From NCBI GenBank assembly GCA_030141605.1, contig JAQGDQ010000166.1, forward strand, positions 228,661-292,660: DNA of 64,000 bases, given 5' to 3'. Positions 34,201 to 43,594 of the stretch are shown here, in pieces. The DNA is from Tubiluchus corallicola. Its lineage: Eukaryota; Priapulida; Priapulimorpha; Priapulimorphida; Tubiluchidae. Every line of letters begins with the position of its first letter. The first letter of the stretch is position 1. Under the pieces are notes generated by a model. The model searched no databases and had not been told where the DNA came from. It saw only the letters and a list, made by a program, of their open reading frames with translations. The position numbers were made by a program, and so were the translations under genes.

Positions 34201-37200
34201 TCCATGCAAAGAACTTGTATGGATTAACTTGACTGCTTGTCGCACAGGTGACTCACAGGTTATTAACCGAAAGCTGGCTTGAAAATAAAATGTTTACATT
34301 TCCTCCACAGATGGCGCCACATACATGAATTTTAGAAGTAAATTAAAAAATTGCAGCCACAATAGAGATACGTTATGCATGCTTGGTTTTCCTATTTTTG
34401 GATAATTTTCGATTTATAATATATTAATAACACTTGATTAAAACATTTTCGCCCCATAATTTGATTATATAATTTTGTATGTCATCATTCTATTTCATAA
34501 CGCAAATTTCTTTTTTCCATAATCATACATAAATCTTGTTTAGGCGTCCGAAGTTGGGGATGTAGAAAAATGTTTGGAATGGCTGGCTAAACGAGCGAGC
34601 GAACATCAAAAAATAAAGAAGGTTGCCGATTTGGAGGGCCTTGTCATAGATTTGGTTGTCTATGGCACGCCGATAACAGCACCATCTACAGAGCAAATTT
34701 ACAACCGCCTTACCAGCTCTGTTTTTGACTTTGATGAAGACACAAAGTATGTTTCTATTATTTTACAATCTCTATATTTAAAACACTAACTACACAAAGT
34801 ATGTTTCTGTTATTTTACAATCTCTATATTTGAAACACTAACTACACAAAGTATGTTTCTATTATTTTACAATCTCTATATTTGAAACACTAACTACACA
34901 AAGCATGTTTCTATTATTTTACAATCTCTATATTTGAAACACTAACTACACAAAGCATGTTTCTATTATTTTACAACCTCTATATGTGAAACACTAACTA
35001 CACAAAGTATGTTTCTATTATTTTACGATCTTTATATGTGAAACACTAACTACACAAAGTATGTTTCTATATTCTACGATCTCTATATTTGAAACACTAA
35101 CTACACAAAGTATGTTTCTTTATTCTACAATCTCTATATTTGAAACACTAACTACACAAGGTATGTTTCTATTATTTTACGATCTCTATATGTGAAACAC
35201 TAACTACACAAAGTATGTTTCTTTATTTTACGATCTCCATATTTGAAACACTATCTACACAAAGTATGTTTCTATTATTTTACGATCTCCATATTTGAAA
35301 CACTAACTACACAAAGTATGTTTCTATTATTTTACGATCTCTATATTTGAAACACTAACTACACAAAGTATGTTTCTTTATTCTACGATCTCTATATTTG
35401 AAACACTAACTACACAAAGTATGTTTCTATTATTTTACAATCTCTATTTTGAAACACTATCTACACAAAGTATGTTTCTATTATTTTACAATCTCTATAT
35501 TTGAAACACTATCTACACAAAGTATGTTTCTGTTATTTTACAATCTCTATATTTGAAACACTGTCTTCACAAAGTATGTTTCTGTTATTTTACAATCTCT
35601 ATATTTGAAACACTAACTACACAAAGTATGCTTCTATTATTTTGCAATCTCTATATTTGAAACACTAACTACACAAAGTATGCTTCTATTATTTTGCAAT
35701 CTCTATATTTGAAACACTAACTACACAAAGTATGTTTCTATTATTTTGCAATCTCTATATTTGAAACACTAACTACACAAAGTATGTTTCTATTATTTTG
35801 CAATCTCTATATTTGAAACACTAACTGCTTAACGAATAGGTGACTGTTCTGTGTTTATTTATGATTAAATATTTCCTCTGTGACTCGTCTAGTCATTAAT
35901 GTTGTATTTATTTTTTGGCAGTCATTAAAGGAAAACTGGATAATTATGTAAACATTACTTCAAAATAAAGTATGCTCTAAAATATTGAAAACTACAACAT
36001 CTTTTTGTTAAACCAAAGCTTGAATTAAATAATAATTACCTCGGATAGTTAAATTTTATTAAACTTTCAAAGCTACTTGCGGCTCAACGAATCCACTAAA
36101 ATTGGCAGTGGCGCCTTTTTGTCATATTTGCATGGGTGACAAATAGGCGCAGTATGGTGATAAGCATGATTGCGAACCACAGTGTTCATCTGTGACATCA
36201 GTATGATGTAGAGCTCATTTTCGTGACATCACATCAGCGTCTTATAGCAAGTTTCGCTTATGCAAACGTGTGTAACGTTTAATATTAGAAACAATTTGAA
36301 ATATTTGAAACAATTGCTAACTTTTATAGGCAAGAAAATGTATATTTTAGTCAGTAAATTAAAATGAGTTTGAGACATTTTGAGGACAATCATCCGGTTT
36401 TTCTTTAACTTGGATATTTTCATTTTTTCCATTGTAGACGTTTCGTTGTTGTTTCATAGGTCTGAATTTTATTTGTACACCTTCCTTGTTGTTTCATAGG
36501 CCTGAATTTCATTTGTACACCTTTCATTGTTGTTTCATAGGCCTGAATTTCATTTGTCTTTCCTTGTTGTTTCATAGCTCTGAATTTTATTTGTACACCT
36601 TTCCTTGTTGTTTCATAGGTCTGAATTTCATTTGTAGATGTTTCCTTGTTGTTTCATAGGTGTGGATTTCATTTGTACACTTTTTCTTGTTGTTTCATAG
36701 GTCTGAATTTCATTTGTAGACGTTTCTTTGTTGTTTCATAGGTCTGAATTTTATTTGTACACCTTTCCTTGTTGTTTCATAGGTCTGAATTTCATTTGTA
36801 GATGTTTCCTTGTTGTTTCCTAGGTTTGGATTTCATTTGTACACTTTTCCTTGTTGTTTCATAGGTCTGAATTTCATTTGCAGACGTTTCTTTGTTGTTT
36901 CATAGGTCTGAATTTTATTTGTACACCTTTCCTTGTTGTTTCATAGGTCTGAATTTCATTTGTAGATGTTTCCTTGTTGTTTCATAGGTTTGGATTTCAT
37001 ATGTACACTTTTCCTTGTTGTTTCATAGGTCTGAATTTCATTTGTAGACGTTTCTTTGTTGTTTCATAGGTCTGAATTTTATTTGTACACCTTTCCTTGT
37101 TGTTTCATAGGTGCGGATTTCATTTGTACACCTTTCCTTGTTGTTTCATAGCTCTAAATTTCATTTGTACACCCTTCCTTGTTGTTTCATAGCTCTGAAT

Positions 37201-40200
37201 TTCATTTGTACACCCTTCCTTGTTGTTTCATAGGTCTGAATTTCATTTGTACACCTTTGCTTGTTGTTTCATAGGTCTGAATTTCATTTGTAGAACTTAT
37301 GTTGTTGTTTCATAGGTGTGGATTTCATTCCGGTTTGCCGGATTATGCAGAATACGATGCGGAAACACGATATTGCGCTTTGGGTTTTTGCAAACGCAGA
37401 TGGTAAGAATATTTTGAATATTGATCTCAATGTTTGTGATACGCATATTTCATTTTTCCCTATCTCTAAGTTTTCCGTGTCTATGCTACCTTTGCTTAAG
37501 TATGAAATTAGTGGTGTTTTTGTGTTAGTAGTTACAAAGAATAAAAATCATGTTTCCCCTTTTAAAGTCAAATCAACAAAGTGGTGGTGTTTTTGAATAA
37601 AATTGAAAACGAAGTTGTCTGCCTGTGATTATAGAATTACCTCTTACCTCTAAACTTTATGAAGCTCACATGCCATTTCCTTATCTTCAATTCAATTCAA
37701 AACATGCATTTATTTCCATATTCATGATATAACTGAGGCAAGTAAATGTATTTAATTATCACAATGGAAATAGGATGGCGAAAGACCAAGAAGGTCAACT
37801 AGTCGAGCCATCCGTCAATGGATGTATGTGATTATTGGGATGACACTGTAGCTATTTCACTCATGAATAGTAGTGAAATTACATTATTACTATTTTACTT
37901 AGCAACTTGATCTGTTTAAAATTCACTAATCAACTTTAAATAACTGAAGGATGAAAATGCAATCAAAAATATCTAAACTTACAGGAAAATGATGAAGAAA
38001 AGCGATAATAAGGATGACTATGACATAATTAAGCAATGATCTTTGACATAGTTAACCAATGATCTTTGTATCATTGCCGTAGTAATCAACTTATCAGAAA
38101 ATTGAGGAAATTGTTCAGTTTATGTAAAAATTTGTTTATTTAATGCGCATGCAATAGATTTTATTGTATGGCCACTTGGAGGAATTTTAATTTGTACAAT
38201 GTCTGAAAACATAAAAATTTACTCACAATGTTTGAAAATGAAAATTTTTTAATAATGAATATGATTACAGTGCTCGGTGTCTAAGTATACAGCTTGGTGC
38301 AACATATTTTGATGTTATCTATAAGAAATGGGTGTTCAGTTTAATGACTAGATTCAATAGTAATACTAATTGTATACGTCAAAATTTACTTTACATTAGT
38401 GATGTAAAATTTATGTCGCATATCAGTCGCCATTGGTGGAATTTGCTATTAACTGTGTAATTGTTGTATACATCTCCGTGTATTAATTTATTGTGTTAAT
38501 GTGTGTGTTTTTGTTCCTTGTTGTAAATATGTAAATGTTTTATGCTATGAACCTCTGATTTGGAATAAAAAGTTAACAGATGAGAAAAGGGGTACCTGAA
38601 GTGGTTTCAGAAAAATCTCCTTAAAAAATTATACTACTTTATGGCAATTCTATGCGTATATCGTACTCGTGTTGAAAGGATTTTTTGTTTGTTTTCGTTT
38701 TAAATTTCCCATAATACTGTTCCGACCGCACCATTACATGACGTCATATACACACGACGTAAATCAGGGGAAGAAAAGGAAATGTTAAATTATGTATCAA
38801 AAAACTTTCCGTGCAAATCTATATTACTTACCACTTCGCTGACTTGCTGGAAACATTTATATAACTAGAAATAATAATTCAAAAATGTTTGTGTCAACTG
38901 GTAAAATGTCGCTGACTCACCCTCCAATGTGCGCCACTCACTAGGCAAAAACGTATTTTAATCCTATTGACAAGATTCAGTAAAATTTACTTAACTAGCA
39001 ATATGTATGCTATGAATGCTCTGATTATTTTTTCAAACTTTACTCGTTGTTGTCTAAACTTGTTTCAAACAACCTACCATTGAAATGGCTGTGCCTGACA
39101 TTGACGTTTGAGATTAAATTTTCAAGTTTTATACAGAGTTACTGCTGGCGCAAACCCTGCAAGGAAAAAGCCAGTGTTATAGAATGGTATAGAATTTCAA
39201 GACAAATTTTTTAAGCTTTATGTAAATGGAGAGTTTTCTTGTACTTTAAATCAAAATCAAAGTCAAATGAATTCGTACTTAAAACACAGGTGCACAGCTA
39301 TGATCCATCCCAGATGTTATAATTATGTATTCTTAGCAATAAACATGGAAGAACATTTTTTGTACAATGTATAATACGTTACGTTTCCAGCTTTGAGATG
39401 TCTGACATGCTGTGTGAGCATTATGGCTGTACAATGTATAATATGTTACCTTTGCAGATTTGAGATGTCTGACATGCTGTGTGAGCATTATGGCTGTACA
39501 ATGTATAAAATGTTACCTTTGCAGCTTTGAGATGTCTGACATGCTGTGTGAGCATTATGGCTGTTACCTTTGCAGTTTTGAGATGTCTGACATGCTGTAT
39601 GAGCATTATGGCTGTTACCTTTGCAGCTTTGAGATGTCTGACATGCTGTGTGAGCATTATGGCTGTACAATGTATAATATGTTACCTTTGCAGATTTGAG
39701 ATGTCTGACATGCTGTGTGAGCATTATGGCTGTACAATGTATAATGCGTTACCTTTGCAGCTTTGAGATGTCTGACATGCTGTGTGAGCATTATGGCTGT
39801 ACAATGTATAAAATGTTACCTTTGCAGCTTTGAGTTGTCTGACATGCTGTGTGAGCATTATGGCTGTACAATGTATAAAATGTTACCTTTGCAGCTTTGA
39901 GATGTCTGACATGCTGTGTGAGCATTATGGCTGTACAATGTATAATGCGTTACCTTTGCAGCTTTGAGATGTCTGACATGCTGTGTGAGCATTATGGTTG
40001 TACAATAAAAAATGCGTTACCTTTGCAGCTTTGAGATATCTGACATGCTGTGTGAGCATTATGGCTGTACAATGTATAATATGTTACCTTTGCAGCTTTG
40101 AGATGTCTGACATGCTGTGTGAGCATTATGACTGTACAATTACCAGTCGACACCTACCACAAAAGCCACAGAAACAGGTTAGTATAAAATTCGGCCCCGT

Positions 40201-41509
40201 GCAGACATGCAATTTTTAGTTGCACAACTGTTTTGTAATGTACTGTTTTCAATGAGAGCACACAGATATGCAAGTTTTAGTTGTGCAACTGTTTTGTAAT
40301 GTACTGTTTTCAATGAGAGCACACAGATATGCAATTTTTAGTTGTGCAACTGTTTTGTAATGTACTGTTTTCAATGAGAATGCGCAGACATGCAATTTTT
40401 AGTTGCGCATCTGTTTTGTAATGTACTGTTTTCAATGAGAGCACACAGACATGCAATTTTTAGTTGCGCATCTGTTTTGTAATGTACTGTTTTCAATGAG
40501 AACACGCAGACATGCAATTTTTAGTTGCGCATCTGTTTTGTAATGTACTGTTTTCAATGAGAGCACGCAGACATGCAATTTTTAGTTGCACAACTGTTTT
40601 GTAATGTAGTGTTTTCAATGAGAATGCGCAGACATGCAATTTTTAGTTGTGCAACTGTTTTGTAATGTAGTGTTTTCAATGAGACATGTAAATTCTGGAC
40701 ATGTAAAATGCATCTCCACTGATAAATGCTGACTCCGTAAATTATTTGATGGAAATAAATTGAGTCAAAAATTGATAGAAATCGATTTTTCAACACATTT
40801 GTATTTCAAGCATTTAAGCTTGTTATTTTTTTAAAAGATTGCTACAGTAGTATTCCCAGAAGAGGACATGCCAGCGACAGACTATCGTCAATACGAGCCA
40901 CCGGTTCACCCCAAAGTGGAGATCAAATTGTCGGAGGTACCGTAGTTACATCCTCATCTTGTACATTCATCAGTTTCATCAGCTTGTTAAAATACAATGT
41001 GAAACTGTTGTGTATTAACCGTAATTAGCTTTATTAATGTGAAGCCATTTAGGTAAATCCTAGCTGCCTCTTTAGTTTAAAATGTGTAATAAAATTTTTT
41101 TATTCAGACTGTCGTAAGTGACTTCTCAAATTGTATAGAGATTATTGTAATGTATGTCTGAAAAAGGTATAGCACTTCTTATCAATAAATATTTCTTCAT
41201 AGAATAAAAAGGTTGTTAAGCCATCAGTGAGTTCAATTCCTGGTCAGTCTAAGAGTGATGAACCACTGCGACCGCCAACAGCTCCACCAAAGAGTGAGTT
41301 TTATAAGTTTTGTTGTTGTTGTTGCTGTTGTTGTTATTATTGCTGGTGTTGTTGTTGTTGTTGTTGTTGTTGTTGCTGCTGCTGTTGTTGTTGTTGTTGC
41401 TGTTGTTGTTGTTGCTGCTGTTGCTGTTGATGTTGTTGTTGATGCTGTTGTTGTCGTTGTTGCTGTTGTTGTTGTTGTTGCTGCTTGCTACTGTTGTTGT
41501 TGCTGTTGC

Positions 41510-41550
<41 letters not shown>

Positions 41551-41677
41551 GTGTTGTTGTTGCTGTTGTTGTTGTTGTTGTTGTTGTTGTTGCTGTTGTT
41601 GTTGCTTGCTTGCTACTGTTGTTGTTGCTGTTGTTGTTGTCACTGTTGTTGTTGCTGTTGCTGCTGCTGTTGTTGTT

Positions 41678-41708
<31 letters not shown>

Positions 41709-42907
41709 TTTACAGGTAACTTGGCACAGGTGTTTATGTTATTATTACAGGTATGATGAAAGATCAATCCTCTCGCCCTCTGACTGGACAAGAAGCTTTA
41801 CCACAACAGTCTTTCCTAGGAGCTCCGCCTGGAATGGCAGGAATGGCTGCTGCTGCTCCCTACAGAGGTTTCTGTCATTTTTACACTAGTACAGTAGATG
41901 CCTTTATTAGACTCACGGTTAATAGACTCAGTCACTTAATTGACTCAAAAACACCTGGAACGGGCTGCTCTTATTCAAGTGTTTACAAAGACTGTTGATA
42001 CTCATTAAATTTGGATACCAAAATTGAATGCAAGGAAATGTGAAAAAGTTCAGATGCAGCCTTCATTTGAACCAGGGACCTTCTGCTCACACTGCAGATG
42101 CCTTTACCACTAAGCCATCGCATCTCCCAGTGTACCTATATATGTATATTATTTCAGGCAACAATGGCATGCAAATTTCGTAGTCACATTTTATCAATTT
42201 TTTTCTTAGCATTTGACATGAGGGGAGTGGTTGATCCTGAAATGGCCAGCGTCTCAGATATATCCGAAAGAGTTAACATGATGTTTGCAGGTATGTGTAA
42301 CATAAATTTGCTTTTTTATTATATGTGTGCTTGCAGAGTCAGCAATCAACTTTTCTAGTTATTCACATATCCTGAATCTCCATTTCATGAGGATCATTTT
42401 GATACCAAGTTCATTGCTCTATGTTATTTCTAAGCTGAGATAATCCACGTTGAAGTTGAGGTGCAGGCTGCACACTGAAAAACATAATCTTGAGAAAATC
42501 ACTGTTAAAGTCAGCCATTGTTTTTTGTCGCGTTTCTACAAATCACTTAGCAACCACACAAATGTTGGTTGCTATGGACTTTGCAAGAACACATTGAAGT
42601 TATATTTAAATCCAGTAGATGGCTCTTCCAGACGTAGGCCTAAAATTGGTATTTTAGCCTAGCATTAGAATCGATATATTAAAGTTTGGTTTTCCCACTC
42701 AAAAAATGTCTATTGACATGTATACAATATTACTTGATGAAGCAGATGATAAAAGATTATTATAATAGCCGACTTTGCTACAGAATTAGTAGAAAAACTG
42801 TATCTCATTTTCATCATCTTAACTTGCTCATTTTGTTTTTTAACATAGGTGCCGGGAGAGGGCGCGGCCGAGGTGCTGGCGTCTTAGGATACAGTGCTGT
42901 TAAATAG
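22116..42907 (+). CDS. MAEL: Maelstrom homologue (HMG box + MAEL domain), complete, 14 exons
   Basis: Exons: 22116-22259, 26736-26852, 27785-27869, 31777-31923, 32197-32238, 33904-34034, 34544-34746, 37316-37402, 40096-40177, 40838-40936, 41203-41293, 41751-41867, 42210-42290, 42849-42907. All phases agree and give 494 codons plus TAG. Residues 1-75 are an HMG-box-like segment ([20 protein letters not shown]... [20 protein letters not shown]). Residues about 117-345 are the MAEL domain, an RNase-H-like fold, with the family Glu-Cys-His-Cys set at E142, C291, H294 and C310. The C-terminus is GRGRGRGAG, a likely methyl-arginine motif. Known of the family: a germline piRNA-pathway factor needed for transposon silencing. 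It is about 60 aa longer than human MAEL, mostly in the low-complexity C-terminal part. No duplicate copy was seen. Confidence 0.95.
23360..24530. repeat. ~195-bp tandem repeat x6 of LINE C-terminal coding end
   Basis: The unit (ttttttaactgcagtgtgca ... gtatgaatggacttcgttta) repeats about every 195 bases. On the minus strand it encodes [20 protein letters not shown] and [15 protein letters not shown], so the monomer is the end of the LINE reading frame. Copies differ by only a few bases. Confidence 0.95.
24805..24860. repeat. Perfect-arm hairpin insertion in LINE
   Basis: Arm ccaaggactactatactact pairs with its exact reverse complement across a TATA-rich loop. The 7-base GGATTGG flanks both sides. 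Removing the insert restores the LINE frame ([19 protein letters not shown]). Confidence 0.85.
25575..26092 (+). pseudogene. LINE C-terminal fragment, plus strand
   Basis: Codons read [20 protein letters not shown] and [11 protein letters not shown], then [30 protein letters not shown] and VNRFRN. This is the CR1/jockey RT C-terminal layout (EYASPVW, RR.FFS.RV.N.WN.L). Frameshifted and truncated, head to head with the minus-strand LINE. Confidence 0.7.
26190..26718. mobile_element. MITE family E, copy 5
   Basis: Shares cgcaaacacaatttcatgtt, tgttagtttgtgatgaacta and the end ggatagaatatgaaaagtca then cctgtcttcctttaa. The end lies about 20 bases upstream of MAEL exon 2. Confidence 0.75.
26736..26852 (+). 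CDS. MAEL: MAEL exon 2 (HMG box C-terminal half)
   Basis: Encodes [20 protein letters not shown], the third HMG helix, then a polar linker. Acceptor ttttcag, donor gtaagc, phase 0 on both sides. Confidence 0.93.
27166..27320. repeat. 33-bp tandem repeat x5 with CCAAT/TGACGTCA
   Basis: The unit (gaatgcttatttttccacca, then atgacgtcattt) repeats at 33-base steps. Four copies carry the palindrome TGACGTCA or a one-base variant, directly after CCA. Confidence 0.93.
27607..27737 (-). other. Inverted-repeat element with hammerhead-like core
   Basis: 34-base arms (agttaaaaacaacacaact...) pair with one mismatch. On the minus strand the loop reads CCACTGATGA, a GACA...TGTC stem, GAAACGTTTGG. These are the CUGAUGA and GAAA core boxes of a hammerhead ribozyme, with CCA/TGG as stem I. 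An unpaired T between CTGATGA and the stem is a caveat. Confidence 0.5.
27785..27869 (+). CDS. MAEL: MAEL exon 3 (charged linker)
   Basis: Encodes [20 protein letters not shown] then KKKWTSKE. Acceptor aaacag, donor gtttgt, phase 1. No clear family motif; placed by frame and position. Confidence 0.8.
27929..28528 (+). mobile_element. hAT-like element, copy 1 (CAGTGGCGGCTC)
   Basis: Starts cagtggcggctcatttatag. Its other end (ctgaagcagcatccccacta ... atgagcctctg) matches the inverted end of the copy at 47172-47735. A 68-codon open frame ([20 protein letters not shown]...) lies inside; I do not recognise it with certainty, and it may be a transposase remnant. Confidence 0.65.
28850..28980. repeat. 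~65-bp tandem repeat, 2-3 copies
   Basis: gtgtatcaaaaagcttaata with a following aacttacatg block recurs twice, then a third partial copy. Confidence 0.75.
29130..29525. mobile_element. Probable DNA-transposon fragment (gggcc-rich)
   Basis: gcagcccagggcccctcaat near the left and tccaaaaagtcatagcccgg near the right resemble widespread hAT-type non-coding elements. The ends are not clearly inverted. Confidence 0.35.
30549..31039. mobile_element. hAT-like MITE (CAGGGATGAGAAT ends)
   Basis: The 13-base ends CAGGGATGAGAAT and ATTCTCATCCCTG are perfectly inverted, with CTCCAA just outside both. It has split a ggagtcgg-type repeat (30440-30548 and 31040 on). A tcaattgtgcggagttattt block at 30750 shows a further nested family. 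Confidence 0.8.
31080..31730 (+). pseudogene. LINE 3' end with C-terminal codons and A-rich tail
   Basis: Codons give [20 protein letters not shown] and [14 protein letters not shown], then a 3' UTR and a taataaactaaaaaataaaa tail. The UTR is shared with 44225-44615. The A-rich tail ends about 50 bases before MAEL exon 4. Confidence 0.8.
31777..31923 (+). CDS. MAEL: MAEL exon 4 (start of MAEL domain)
   Basis: Encodes [20 protein letters not shown] and [15 protein letters not shown], aligning to the EIGCVKYSLQEGI core of human MAEL. Donor gtatgt, phase 1. Confidence 0.95.
32197..32238 (+). CDS. MAEL: MAEL exon 5 (42-base exon)
   Basis: Encodes [13 protein letters not shown]. Acceptor atttttag, donor gtaagt (chosen over a weaker gtaaca eight bases upstream because it keeps phase 1 and the family alignment). 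Confidence 0.85.
32325..33025. mobile_element. Interspersed element family G, copy 1
   Basis: Shares ggtaaaacattttaccaatt-like blocks, cttcccttcatttacgtttg and ctttaaaggaaacgaaaagg with copies at 38570, 49870 and 62560. The TTTAAAGGAAA end links it to families E and F. Confidence 0.7.
33275..33360. repeat. (TC)n tract
   Basis: Imperfect CT run directly before the 34-bp array. Confidence 0.92.
33388..33830. repeat. 34-bp tandem repeat, about 13 copies
   Basis: The unit gcaacaatagtatgcaataa plus gacacttatcccga repeats, ending about 75 bases before MAEL exon 6. It does not include the acceptor. Confidence 0.95.
33904..34034 (+). CDS. MAEL: MAEL exon 6
   Basis: Encodes [20 protein letters not shown] then PPVYCL, matching the HKIPISNFE and PPIYC landmarks of MAEL. 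Donor gtaagt, phase 0. Confidence 0.95.
34544..34746 (+). CDS. MAEL: MAEL exon 7
   Basis: Encodes [20 protein letters not shown] and [11 protein letters not shown]. It ends DEDT plus AA (phase 2) at donor gtatgt. Its last seven bases and the donor are repeated about 21 times downstream. Confidence 0.94.
34740..35826 (+). repeat. 52-bp array spanning the MAEL exon 7 splice donor, about 21 copies
   Basis: The first unit begins with the last seven exon bases, acacaaa, followed by the donor gtatgttt. Units acacaaagtatgtttctatt ... gaaacactaact then repeat at about 52-base steps. Most copies keep AAA|GTATGT; a few have gcatg. Confidence 0.95.
35926..36418. mobile_element. MITE family F copy
   Basis: Starts attaaaggaaaactggataa and ends aatcatccggtttttcttta, inverted. 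The interior has gcgcctttttgtcatatttg. Confidence 0.78.
36440..37315 (+). repeat. 41-bp array spanning the MAEL exon 8 acceptor, about 21 copies
   Basis: Each unit reads cttgttgtttcatag then gtctgaatttcatttgtaca. The last copy is the real acceptor and exon start (tttcatag|GTGTGGATTTCATT). Some copies carry gtgtgga exactly as in the exon. Confidence 0.95.
37316..37402 (+). CDS. MAEL: MAEL exon 8 (Cys-His-Cys residues)
   Basis: Encodes [20 protein letters not shown] then ALGFCKRR, carrying C, H and C of the metal-binding set. Its acceptor and first 14 or so bases are the last member of a 41-bp array. Confidence 0.95.
37684..37830 (-). mobile_element. LINE 3' end remnant
   Basis: On the minus strand an A-rich tail (ttgaattgaattgaa type) ends a short UTR-like stretch. 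The 52080-52295 stretch has the same tail form. Confidence 0.4.
38570..39245. mobile_element. Interspersed element family G, copy 2
   Basis: Reverse orientation to copy 1; contains tgaagtggtttcagaaaaat, attacatgacgtcatatac and gcgccactcactaggc. Confidence 0.75.
39380..40140 (+). repeat. 67/51-bp array spanning the MAEL exon 9 acceptor, 12 copies
   Basis: Each unit has ttacctttgcag then about 45 exonic bases (ctttgagatgtctgacatgc ... ggctgtacaat) then gtataatatg. Eleven copies precede the real exon at 40096; two lack 16 intron bases, giving 51-bp steps. Confidence 0.96.
40096..40177 (+). CDS. MAEL: MAEL exon 9
   Basis: Encodes [20 protein letters not shown] then PQKPQKQ. It is the last copy of a 67/51-bp array, and the only copy followed by a strong donor (gttagt) and conserved downstream codons. 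Confidence 0.92.
40192..40690. repeat. ~61-bp tandem repeat, about 8 copies
   Basis: The unit agacatgcaatttttagttg, then ctgttttgtaatgtactgtt and ttcaatgagagcac, starts about 15 bases after the MAEL exon 9 donor. The donor itself is not repeated. Confidence 0.94.
40838..40936 (+). CDS. MAEL: MAEL exon 10
   Basis: Encodes [20 protein letters not shown] then [13 protein letters not shown]. Acceptor aaaag, donor gtaccg, phase 0 on both sides. Confidence 0.85.
41203..41293 (+). CDS. MAEL: MAEL exon 11 (Pro/Ser-rich)
   Basis: Encodes [20 protein letters not shown] then LRPPTAPPK. Donor gtgagt, phase 1. The downstream intron is almost wholly TTG/CTG repeat. Confidence 0.87.
41308..41713. repeat. 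TTG/CTG trinucleotide array filling MAEL intron 11
   Basis: About 400 bases of TTG with CTG interruptions. It starts about 15 bases after the exon 11 donor and ends 38 bases before exon 12. It produces spurious poly-Leu, poly-Cys, poly-Val and poly-Asn frames. Confidence 0.97.
41751..41867 (+). CDS. MAEL: MAEL exon 12 (low complexity)
   Basis: Encodes [20 protein letters not shown] then [16 protein letters not shown]. Acceptor attacag, donor gtttct, phase 1. Confidence 0.85.
41890..42000. mobile_element. Fragment of ttaatagactc pogo-like family
   Basis: cagtagatgcctttattaga and gttaatagactcagtcactt match the left end of the element at 54088. Confidence 0.6.
42058..42130 (-). other. tRNA-like SINE fragment
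   Basis: The minus strand reads GATGGCTTAGTGGTAAAGGC (A-box-like), a TCTGC...GCAGA anticodon-type stem with a 7-base loop, GGTCCCTGGTTCAAATGA (B-box-like) and a T run 20 bases on. The loop lacks U33 and the acceptor ends do not pair, so this is not a working tRNA. Confidence 0.55.
42210..42290 (+). CDS. MAEL: MAEL exon 13
   Basis: Encodes [20 protein letters not shown] then RVNMMFA. Acceptor tttcttag, donor gtatgt, phase 1. Confidence 0.87.
42335..42800. mobile_element. Interspersed element family H, copy 1
   Basis: The ttcatgaggatcattttgat, tttctaagctgagataatcc and agatggctcttcc blocks are shared with 51165, 55245 and 61745. Confidence 0.7.
42849..42907 (+). CDS. MAEL: MAEL exon 14 (Arg-Gly tail, stop)
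   Basis: Encodes [19 protein letters not shown] then TAG. Repeated RG pairs fit symmetric dimethylation and Tudor-protein binding, as in other piRNA factors (inference). GC-rich compared with the flanking intron. Confidence 0.88.
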
Positions 42908-43074
42908 GATCTCTAGTCCGGTAATCTTAATTACGTCATATTTTCCGTATAGGCCCGGCCGAGTTCCATCATGTGGTTTCCACATTTTTTAAGAGTAATT
43001 CTTAAATGATCAGAGCAGGAAATTCAGTTTTTTTGACATTTTGACGCATTATGTCAAAATTGTTGCTGTCAGTA

Positions 43075-43465
43075 ATCATTTTCACATTTCCAGTTATTGA
43101 TGATGATCATGAAAAGGTCAAAGGTTAAGTGTATCAGACAGGAAATTTGTGTACAATTGACAATGCCTCGCAGCTCATGCTATTGTAATAGAAACAGTTT
43201 TAACAGCTAGCCAGAGCCTTACCTAGTTCATTTTTTCTTGTTTCCAAACAAGATACTGCTAGTAACTCACTCTGTGCATAGACTAATGAATCATTAAGTA
43301 AAGTCCAGGTGAAACAACTGAAGTTACTGAATTGATGTGGCAAACGGCTTTGCCTTACATACATGTCGCATGACGGACATACTTTAGACGCATTCCTGTG
43401 GTACACTTAACCTTTGACCTTCATCAACTGAGCGTGCGCATAACAAAACTGCAAAAAGGCTTGTT
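43075..43465. mobile_element. MITE family D, copy 3
   Basis: Inverted to copies 1-2; carries gaaaaggtcaaaggttaagt and acacttaacctttgacct. Confidence 0.82.
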
Positions 43466-43594
43466 TCATTGTGAAGTGATGTGATACAAACAATGTGAAA
43501 TGAAGCCAGGATTTACTGGCCGTCTGAACATGGAATAAAGCAGGCAAAATCCTAAATAAAGTATCATTCTCTTCGTACCCAACTCATGTGTGTA

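Noticed and set aside
41249-41889. Poly-Asn, poly-Cys, poly-Leu and poly-Val frames of up to 180 codons
   Set aside because: All come from the TTG/CTG array in MAEL intron 11.
42058-42130. Functional tRNA gene
   Set aside because: A- and B-box-like motifs exist but U33 is missing and the acceptor stem does not pair; kept as a SINE fragment.
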